A stretch of DNA of 64,000 nucleotides. Origin: Turbatrix aceti (Eukaryota > Nematoda > Chromadorea > Rhabditida > Panagrolaimidae). Both the position numbers and the translations under genes were made by a program. Location of the stretch: the NCBI GenBank assembly GCA_963969345.1, contig OZ017767.1, positions 1,426,001-1,490,000 of the forward strand, read 5' to 3'. The first letter of the stretch is position 1. Each line of letters opens with the position of its first letter. Positions 55,642 through 64,000 of this stretch are shown here, piece by piece. The notes beneath the pieces are model-generated. The model was given only the letters and a program-made list of their open reading frames with translations, was not told the DNA's origin and ran no database searches.

Positions 55642-58600
55642 TGTCACAAGCTGCTGTTTTTCACCAGAAGTGGGATACAGAAAGAGTTGGGTCTCCAGGA
55701 TGGCTGCAGGTCTGTTGGTTTTTTAGCCCTCCTGAAACAGATCGTCGTATGCAAATGGATTTACAAATGTGAAGGCAACAACGCGGCTGATTACGGTACT
55801 AAAGGGGGTTAGTCGCGCACACAGACGCCCTGTCTTGTCGGAAGTGGCGACGACCTGTGTTGTGATTTGAACGAATAACGAACGTGTAAAAGAGAAAAGG
55901 GTGTCAGCGTCAGCATCGGCGAAATATGCACGGAGGAGAAGGAGGTGGTAATGGAGACAAATGGGGCAATGAATAAAAATTTGTTCTTTTTCTTACCCCA
56001 AAAAGGGGGGTGAACGGACAGACAGACAAACGCGGATAAATGATATTCAATGGAACTTGGAAAATGGAAGGAAAAAGGAAAAAAAGAGTACTATAATACA
56101 AAAACGGCGCACAAATGGGCGCAAGAATCACACATTTGACGTTGTGAAACTACGATCATTGACGCCTCGCGTAAAAAAAAGACGTGACGATGGTAATGGT
56201 GATGATGTTGATGATTCGGACACCATCACCACCCCCCACCACGGTGACTGACTGACTCGCTGGTTGGATGCACGCTCAATGTGCCGCCAATGATGAGGCA
56301 TCTGTCACACGAAAAAAAATGAGAGAGAAAAGAAAAAAAATATGACTCATGTCGTATACGATACATAAAAAATCATAGTATTGCCAAAATGTCGTCTACA
56401 CATAAACATTGGATTACTGTATGGGTGTAGCCCATCTTGTTTCTTAACACGAAAATTTTTTTTGCTGCAAAAAAATTTCGTAATCACCAGAAGTTAGCGT
56501 TTTGTGACGCTGGTGACTGACTCTTCGACGTCGTTGATGGTTGCGGATGGGGATGAGGAAAGTAAGAGCAAGTCAGCCAGGTAACCGGAAGTAGGCGGAG
56601 CTTGGAGCAAGTGAGGATAGGAGACTTTTTGCAGGACAACAACGACGACGACGACGACGGAAAGAAGGGGGGGGTGACTTGCTCTCGCATCATTCACTCC
56701 TCATCGTTGGTCCAAGTGACAGCAGACTGCAGGGCTCGCAGAAGACGACGCTACACTCACCGTCATTTTTTTTCAATCCCAAAAACCATGACGACAACAA
56801 AATAAATGAAACGAATGATTTTGATCAGATTCAATAAAATCCAAAACTGGTACTTCCGTCTTCTGCAAAAAATCCAGAAAACATGCAGAAAAAGTTTGAA
56901 AAATCAATTTTACTCTGTGAACCACAAAATTTGAGGTTCACAGCCGTCGGTCATCGGATGCGGTGTCAGACGACTCTCCGAGTGGCATACATACTAGCGA
57001 GGCACGAAACGGTCGGCGGAGGAGGATAGGGATATAAGTTTACATTACACACCATGCCGACGACCAAACTGGAACGAACGAAGGGAGTCAGTTAGTTGGC
57101 CCCCCTCACCTGCGCCAGGTCGTCCAAAAATAGAAAAGGTGTAACGGTAGATGATCTCGCGCACACCTACCTCCCTTCGCCAGGGCGAGAAAAGCAAATC
57201 GGAAGGGAAGAGAAAGACGAAAGAGGTCAAGTCACATCACCTGGGTTCCCGTGGAGGTTTCGGAAGTATCGTATACCCCAATTTTTTTAGTTCATAAATG
57301 ATCTCGACTTCATTTTCCACCCTTTTGGACTACGCCGGAGGCAGTTGTACGTACACCCCGTCAGTTGAAAAAGTTCATCAGTAAAAAAATATATTTAACA
57401 GTGGCGTGTAGGACGACGTTCGACTCTTTCTTCCACTCTTCGGTTGTCCGGCTTCTCCTTCTTCTTGTGAACGAACGTACGTATGCTTGGTCCGTGCTTC
57501 CTCACATCAGTTCTCGTCAAGCTCGTCGGTGATGCTGGTGATGTTGGTAGTGGTGATGGTGATGGTGCAGCATGAAGGGTGTAAAGCCAGCGCAGCCCGT
57601 CAAGCCGCGTGTCGCCTCCACCACCCTTCTTTTTTCCTTTTTCTCGAGGCGCACGTTCACAAAATTTCTTTCCGTCGTCCTCAAAAAAATATAGAACCCG
57701 GAGACAACAAAAAAAAACGGTGGGATGAGTCAAAGAAAACAAAAAAGTCAGTAAGTAAGCCAACATTCGAAAAACTACACAAAGGTAAAAAACTATCGTA
57801 ATCAGGCAAAAAATCAATTTACCCCCAAAATTAAATATACAATTCCAGCCCAAAATTTGTAGAAAAACAACATTTCCAGAAAAAAAAGCAATTTCAACCC
57901 TCATTTCGCTCTTTTCCACCGTAAACCATCTGCCCAAATGAAACAAATGAAAAAGAAATGCGAAAAAAAGACGACCAAAAAAAATTGGGGTTGTGACAAT
58001 TGTCAAATTCACAAATCGTTGTAATCTACAATTTTTTTGAGATTTTCCGTCAAAAATGACAAATGGTCTAATTCCCCTCGTTTTTTTCCGCGCCTCGAAA
58101 ACGACGACGATGAAAACGACAAAAACTCTACACGCTTTGCTTGCCTCACTCGTTGGCTGACTGGCTGGCGACTGCGGCGGAAAACCGAGCGTCGCCGCCT
58201 CGCTGACTTGCCCACGCCTTTACCGTAGTACCATAACCCCCCCTCCTGACAGGCTCCGCCTAGTTTTAGGGAGAATTTTTTACTATTAAAATAGTTCCAG
58301 GAAAAAAACAATATTTTTGGGGTGTTAATTGATTGATTTGAACTCGGTTGTTGGCAAAAAAAGGAAGGGTGAGCAGAATACACAAAAGCAGGGGGGATTC
58401 CCCGACACCAAACTCCTTCGCTTCACCAAACAAAACAACCACAAACAAAGATTGTTGCGCGTTAACTCAAATATTTGAACTTTCAAAAACTCCAAAAACA
58501 TCCACCACACGTGTGTGTGTGTGTAAGCAAGCAAGCCAGAGCCTCCGGAAGCCAAGTCTGGAATCGATGGCGCCGCCGCTGCCAACGATGATGATGGCGG

Positions 58601-59590
58601 TCAGACAATTGAGCCAAAATAAATACAACGAGGGCAAAAAAATGAACGATCGTCTTCAGGAAACACTGGAAAAAAGTTAACAAGACTCTTGAAGTGGATT
58701 GATTGTTTGCACGTTTCACGTTTTCAATGTACATACGTGTGTTTTTCTTGCAAACAACTAGCTACATGGTTAGCAAAAAGTAAGCAAATTGACACGCTTA
58801 CTACTTCTTTCTTTGTATCAACATTGACATAACACATGAGATAATGAACAACCCCTAGATAAATAAATAAAAATAAATAAATAAATATTTAACAAATAAA
58901 CAACTCATTCAAGACGTCAAAATTGAACTCCTTTGTTACAAATTCCAATACTGGGTAAAAAATGATTGAGAATCTTGGTTTTGAAACGAAAATTTTTGCA
59001 TGTATCTCTGTAGACCGCTGATTTGTTATGTACTTTCTAGTAAATGCTATTTTTTTAATATAAAAACGATTAAAAAAATTATTTCGAAAACAGTAAAAAA
59101 ATCAAGTCATCTACAGACTTTTTTTCAAAAAAGTGTCTTTTACGACCAACTTTTTCGGATAACAAAAAAAACTAATCCACAAAAAAACGTATCGTTCCCG
59201 AAACCAAAAAACCAAATTCCCAAGAAGAGAAGATATTTAGTCGGCATCATGTCGTTTCGTCGTGAGTGGAGAATGCATGCATGCGCGATGCCGCAAAGGG
59301 CTTTAGCTCTCTGTGGGCTCGATGGCACCTCATTCGGTTTCAGGTTACCCGTTGTTTTGAATACAAACGACACAGAGACGACGCATGCACGCATCGATAC
59401 GGGGCGAGTGGGCACAGACATGAGACGATGCCGAAAACCTAGTGACAGGGCGGTCGGTTACGGGAGAGACTTGATACTTTTACGCGAAACAAAAAAAAGT
59501 GGATTGTAATTTTATTTAAAAAATATATTTTTGTTTCGAGTCTGAACAAATTTGACAAAAAATTTGTTGGATCAAAAATCAAAAATCCAG
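55642..59590. other. Upstream flank of pha-4, mostly non-coding
   Basis: About 4 kb with no supported gene. Features seen are repeated TGACTGACTG runs (56247, 58145), a GT dinucleotide run at about 58508 and T- or A-rich tracts giving long but composition-driven open frames. It is a reasonable place for pha-4 control elements, but I could not pick out a specific one. Confidence 0.45.
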
Positions 59591-59786
59591 GAAAAAAGAT
59601 TTCGAGCGCGCGGTGGTGACAAGAAATCCAACAATGACGTCGCATCCGACTTGAGCAGGGCCACAATGACGTATCAGACTCAAACCAGGCCACCTCCCCC
59701 CTCCACAGCACCCCTGATGGTGCGCTGGGCCCCTCCGCTGCGCGAAGCCAGTCGGGAGTCCAAGAACATTCTCTCGCGCCTCGAGG
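59591..59786 (+). CDS. Candidate internal exon, unknown protein
   Basis: Acceptor AAAAATCCAG at 59590 and donor GG|GTATGG at 59787 enclose 65 codons plus one base that read like protein: basic start (EKRFRARGGDKKSNNDVASD), then TRPPPPSTAPLMVRWAPPL and SRESKNILSRLE. An internal Met (MTYQTQ) could be a start. No family recognised, and the neighbouring exons are not established. Confidence 0.35.
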
Positions 59787-60943
59787 GTATGGAAGCCGGA
59801 AGAAGGGACGGAGGGGAGAGGATCATCGAATCGAATTACCAGTGTCTCCCCTCTTTGAGAGCATCGCGGACTTTTTCCCATCGGGTGTTTCCAAGTGCTC
59901 CAGCCAGGAAGTAGGAAGTAGGAAGTCATCATCTCTCTCGACACCGTCATTCAGGTGTCCTGTCCCCCCCAAAAAACCGGCCTATCCCTCCGGGTGGTGG
60001 TTGTAGTTCGGTGGTATTGTGGACAAGTTGAAGGCTTTTTGACAGACAGGAAGTAGAAGTCCCGTCAAGACTCCTCTCCTTGATCTTGCAGGATGAAAAG
60101 CAAAGTGCGGAAGGATTGAGAGTGACAAAAAAATTTTGAGGGACAAAGTAAGAAAATTTTTTTGCACGGTGAGTTTTTAGTTTTGTGTACACAAGTGGTC
60201 AGGAGTTGTACATACAATACAATTTCCATAAGCGTCATAAAAGTGATTACAATGAGGTGAACAATGGGGGATAAATTTACACGTGTACAGGTAAATTTAA
60301 GAGTACCACTGTGGGAGGTCGCAAAAACGCAAAAAATGTATTGTTCAAGCAAAAATGCATAAAGAAGGGTGACACAAAGTTTCATCCCAACAAAGTAGAT
60401 ATACATCAGGTACCCCATCTCTCTTGACATCCGACAACTTGACCGTAATGCCACCAGCTGGGTGGCGGCGGGTGTAAAAGCAATATTTTGCTCGCTGACA
60501 GTCATTGGACTTGTGCTTGAGCTATTTCTACGTTTCCTCCCTCCTGCCAGCCGGCCGTTCTCTCGCTGTGCGTATGTCCGTCCGTGTGTAACGTCGTACC
60601 AAAACCAATACCAATAAGCGCGAAAAAGGAAAAAGAGCTAGCGTTGAACACAAAAACGATGCAATTTTACGAGCGGCGTCCATGAAAAAGGTGAAAGACG
60701 ATGGCGAGGCGGCGGTTGTGGCAAGATTCATGTTGTCAGGAAAGATTCCACAACACAAGATCACATGAACGCGTGAATGAATAGAATAGCCTCTGGGTAG
60801 TAACGATCGTTTCTTGTCTTTCTTGTTCTACGATGCATTCAATGACCAAGAAACCTACAGATGCATAAATCCTCTGACTTGAGTTTTGAGAATTTCTACA
60901 GTTTCTATAGTTTTTGAACGTCAGCCAAGATGCAATTTTCTAC

Positions 60944-61156
60944 ATGGTTGTCGACGCTATCAACAACAAAAATGATAGTCACGATTCCCCCGAAATTGTA
61001 GTGGATGGTGCTGATGATGACGACATCGACATCGAGAAAAGCGCAGAGCATGACAATGAATTCGTGGCTTTCACCAACCAAAAAACAACACGCGTTGTTT
61101 TCGGACAGTACCGTAAGACGGAGGAAATGCGGAAAACAAAAAAGTCAAAGAAGTAA
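60944..61156 (+). CDS. Candidate terminal exon, acidic then basic tail
   Basis: Open from an ATG at 60944 (or further upstream) to a stop at 61156, 70 aa. Acidic run VDGADDDDIDIEKSAEHD, then VVFGQYRKTEEMRKTKKSKK at the end, like a nuclear protein tail. An acceptor-like GCCAAG at 60930 would join it in phase to the exon at 59591, but it is weak. Gene identity unknown. Confidence 0.33.
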   Translation: MVVDAINNKNDSHDSPEIVVDGADDDDIDIEKSAEHDNEFVAFTNQKTTRVVFGQYRKTEEMRKTKKSKK

Positions 61157-61229
61157 CGTACATAAAAATGTTGAGTGTACGTACCGTTATCAAAGGAATA
61201 TATACAAAAAAAACTGAACTAAAATTTAA

Positions 61230-61420
61230 ATGTTAATCCTGCAAAAAGTAACAAAATAGTGTCCAAAAAATTTTACTCCAAAAAATAACAAAAAAGCACC
61301 AAACAATGTTATTTTTTTAAAACAGAACCTGAATAAACACATTTTAGCTTTCTTTCGTTAATGTTACTTTAATCAAAAGTAACATTTAAGAAAATTTTGA
61401 CTGTTTATGTGGTAACATTT
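61230..61420. repeat. TAAC-type dispersed repeat, copy E (inverted)
   Basis: AAAAAGTAACAAAATAGTGTCC, CCAAAAAATAACAAAAAAGC, and GTTACTTTAATCAAAAGTAAC: the same half-sites as the apc-2 intron copies in the opposite orientation. Confidence 0.45.
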
Positions 61421-61776
61421 TTATAATCGCACTTTCTATCATTTTGTACCCCCCTTATTTGCTAAAAAAACGCTTCCATCTTCACGTTTCCCGTTCAAAA
61501 GCTTTATCTAGTAATTTCTTTTGTTGATATTTGCAAAACAAATCCAAACAAAAACGTAAATCAACAACAATAAGCAAATAAACAAAAAACTTCTTTTTTT
61601 GTTTGATTTTGTGTACTTAAAAATGTGTTCCGTTGCCAAAAGCTAATTTTTTGATCTTAACGAAATCATGAATACATTTTTGAATTGTGACTTCATTGTC
61701 AACGGTGTACACAAATATTACGGTAACCAAGATCTATCTCCCGTTTTGTCTGTTGACAGACAAAAAAAAGAGTCCA

Positions 61777-61878
61777 ATGTACAACGAAGCCGCTTTTTTA
61801 TCCAGCGTGAAATCACTCGGATCATCGGGAGCGCAGGAACAAGACGGAGGACCACGACACTACGGACACGGCCGGTAG
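61777..61878 (+). CDS. Candidate first exon, unknown protein
   Basis: ATG followed by 33 codons (MYNEAAFLSSVKSLGSSGAQ, then Gly/His-rich) reaching either a TAG at 61876 or a GTAGAA donor two bases earlier. Composition is protein-like compared with the T-rich surroundings, but nothing downstream in the window completes it. Confidence 0.25.
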   Translation: MYNEAAFLSSVKSLGSSGAQEQDGGPRHYGHGR

Positions 61879-62639
61879 AACCAGTCAGCGTCGTTGACTG
61901 ACGGCTACCGTTACCCCCCCCCCAGATCAACTATCGTAACGGAGCAGGCAGGACTCGGAAAAAATCGTCGTCGGAAAAATGAATTCATGAAACGATAGAA
62001 CAGACAGAGAAAAATACAAAAAAATCAGGCGAGATCGAGAGTGATGTGACGACTCTTTCTCGTTGACGGTCGACGACCGTGTGTGTCGTTGGCGAAAAAC
62101 TGAAAAATCACCGGGCAAAGCATTGCAGGCAGCGGCGGAGGGACGGGAGGGGAAGGAAAGGCTCAGGTGCGCCTGAGCCAGACTCAGCTTGGGTAAACAA
62201 AACCCGTCAACCAACGGCGGAGGTGATGGAGAAGAGTCTCGTCGTCGGAGCGAGGCTTTTTCTGACGGATGACGGCAACGGTCGTGGTGGTTGTGGCTGT
62301 GGTGGTGGTTGGCCTTGCTTGCACGCAGACGACCACGACTGGGGTGGTGTGCTGGTTGACTGCCTCACCTGTGCTTTTTCGACTGATGTCGCATCACAGT
62401 CGCCGTTTCATCCGTCGGGAGGGGATGCATGATGCGTGGACAAATTTTAGTTATTTTAAAAACAAAAAAAAATCAATGTTTGTTCAGAATCGGAAAAGTT
62501 GATCAGTAACACACCCCAACAAAAAACTGGCACTTGACTCAGGTAAAAAACCTTCCAAATTATATATCCAACAAAAAAATTTTAAAATTACGTTTTTTGC
62601 GTAAAATTGACCGTAAAAACATACACTTTCAATAAGCTA

Positions 62640-63481
62640 CAGCACAGCATTCACTTTCCCCTTATTTTGCGACAATCGAAAAAAAATGAGCGCGTTCATT
62701 CGCATTTATAGTGTTGACTTTGGCAGCTTCGCGCAATGGCATTTTTGAATTCTTAGAGACGGCATCTAGGGAATTGAATAAGGCATGTCCTGAACTTCGA
62801 AACAATCCCTCGATGACCTAAAAATGTTCAGTTTTGCCATAGTTGCAGCCTTTTCAAGTAAAAAAATTTAGCGGTCGATTGCAGCCGTGTAAGGCTAAAA
62901 CTGAACAATCGGGTCAACAGAAAGTTCCATCAGGTTGGTGTCAGTCGATATAGCCAAGGGCCGTTTGCTGAACATCGAAGAGGACCGAGATTCCTCACAA
63001 AAACTGTTTTAGCCTATAAAAATGCGCACGCATTTGCACAAATTATCAAAAACAAGCACTCCTAAAAAGAAAATTCTCCAATTTTGCATGAGCACAAAAA
63101 GCAAACAGGTCGTTTTTATAGGGTAAAACAGTTTTTGTGAGGAATCTCGGTCCTCTTCGATGTTCAACAAACGGCACTTGGCTATATCGACTGACACCAA
63201 CCTGATGGAACTTTCTGTTGACCCGATTGTTCAGTTGTAGCCTTAAACGGCTGCAATCGACGATTTAAAATCGAAACTGGAAATCACTGTAGCTGTGCCA
63301 AAAATCAACATTTTCGTGCCGTTGGTGGCTTGTTTGAAAGTTCAGGACTTGCTCTAATCATTATGGCAGATGCCGTCACTAACAATTTAAAAATGCCAAT
63401 GCGCGAAGCTGCCAAAGTCAACACTATATGGGCGAATGAATGCATTTTCACGCTCGATTGACGCGAAAGTGAATGCTGTGC
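62640..63481. mobile_element. Foldback (long-TIR) element, about 840 bp
   Basis: Two arms of about 390-400 bp, reverse complements of each other, separated by a short centre at about 63025-63105. The outer ends read CTACAGCACAGCATTCAC and GTGAATGCTGTGCTACAG. Inside, matching stretches include GACTTTGGCAGCTTCGCG, ATCAGGTTGGTGTCAGTCGA and GAGGACCGAGATTCCTCACA. TA flanks both ends (62638-62639, 63482-63483), suggesting a TA target duplication. No transposase frame. Its sequence is unrelated to the element at 5762. Confidence 0.85.
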
Positions 63482-64000
63482 TACAGTACCCCATCTGCCC
63501 TCCATCCTTTCATGCATGTATTAATTTCGCGCGCAATAAATCAAAAACCCCGCATCAATAAAATTTTTGTTAAACAATGGAATCACGTAAACGCTTTACT
63601 ACCACCCCCGCCACCAAACCGATGAGGACAAGACAGGACACCGACGCGAAAAAGCTTGCGCCCGCTTTTGTACATGAACGAGAAAGAGACAAGTTGAAGC
63701 GAGATTTTCCTTTTATCGTCTTGCGCAAGCGAACAATGTCGCTTCTATGGATTGTTGCAAGATCACGGTAATGGGTAATGGGTTTAGCAAAGGTCGACCG
63801 CCGCAGAAGAAGCCGTGCCGAGCCAGGTGAGGTAATCTCGCGGGATTGAAAGTTTTCGGGTTCGAGTAAAAGAAAAAAAGGAAGACTAAAAGTTGCGGAT
63901 TAGGATGAGACTAATGGAAGATTACGGTTTAAGAGGAAAAAGAAAGAGAGAGTGAAGTGTTTTGACATAAATGCGGTTAATGGAAAACTTTTTCATACTA

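Noticed and set aside
55431..55772. 113-codon plus-strand open frame
   Set aside because: It is the opposite strand of the better-supported pha-4 upstream exon, which has an ATG, a perfect donor and matching phase.
57395..58012. 205-codon minus-strand open frame with many Phe/Leu residues
   Set aside because: It has no ATG in frame near the start, and its composition follows A/T tracts and low-complexity GC stretches rather than codon bias; no domain or splice context.
60065..60505. 146-codon minus-strand open frame starting with ATG
   Set aside because: The first 30 codons look plausible, but the rest is AT-rich hydrophobic sequence with no recognisable family, and no splice sites or polyadenylation signal support it.
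63577..63771. 64-codon basic open frame near the right edge
   Set aside because: It has an ATG, but no splice sites, family or downstream support within the window.
1..64000. CRISPR arrays, rRNA genes, prokaryotic operons or viral integrations
   Set aside because: None seen; the genes have spliceosomal introns and all repeats found are explained as tRNA duplications, DNA transposon relics or minisatellites.

Overview
The window is nuclear DNA from a nematode, most likely a rhabditid-type species; I cannot name the genus. The evidence is: short introns with GTAAG/GTGAG donors and TTTTCAG acceptors; several candidate trans-splice acceptors just upstream of start codons; nematode-type chemoreceptor families (Srh/Sri-like and Srg-like); a FoxA/PHA-4 gene; and a textbook RFX/DAF-19 X-box in front of a nephrocystin-4 gene. 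Gene models were built by hand by following splice sites and reading phase, so exon ends are predictions.

Left part (1-7.2 kb): apc-2 (anaphase-promoting complex cullin subunit), then 165 bp downstream a RAB5IF/RCAF1-type small membrane protein with a tRNA-Glu in its intron, then an Srh-like receptor on the minus strand whose coding exon is split by a 614-bp hairpin MITE.

Receptor/thaumatin cluster (7.2-16.7 kb): three thaumatin-like secreted proteins with identical mature sequences (two minus, one plus, the last two head to head), two intact Srh-like receptors, one Srg-like receptor, a thaumatin relic fused to half a tRNA-Leu, and two further tRNA-Glu copies. Those two tRNAs sit in blocks copied from the RAB5IF-like intron, so the cluster has been reshaped by segmental and inverted duplication.

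Centre (17-23.6 kb): nphp-4, a ciliary transition-zone gene with an X-box 140 bp before its ATG, followed by a small tail-anchored coiled-coil protein.

26-48.5 kb: one very large host gene (14 exons, about 1587 aa predicted) with a disordered N-terminal half and a long coiled-coil C-terminal half. Its big introns hold three predicted antisense genes (a single-pass membrane protein, a 78-aa protein and a globin with a possible second domain), four intact tRNA genes, a 600-bp inverted duplication carrying tRNA-Thr, and a G-rich minisatellite. A second start exon at 42,657 could give a coiled-coil-only isoform.

48.5-64 kb: pha-4/FoxA on the minus strand with an upstream first exon 2.7 kb away, then mostly non-coding DNA with a few candidate exons and an 840-bp foldback element near the right end. 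The long non-coding flanks fit a heavily regulated developmental gene, but I could not define enhancers.
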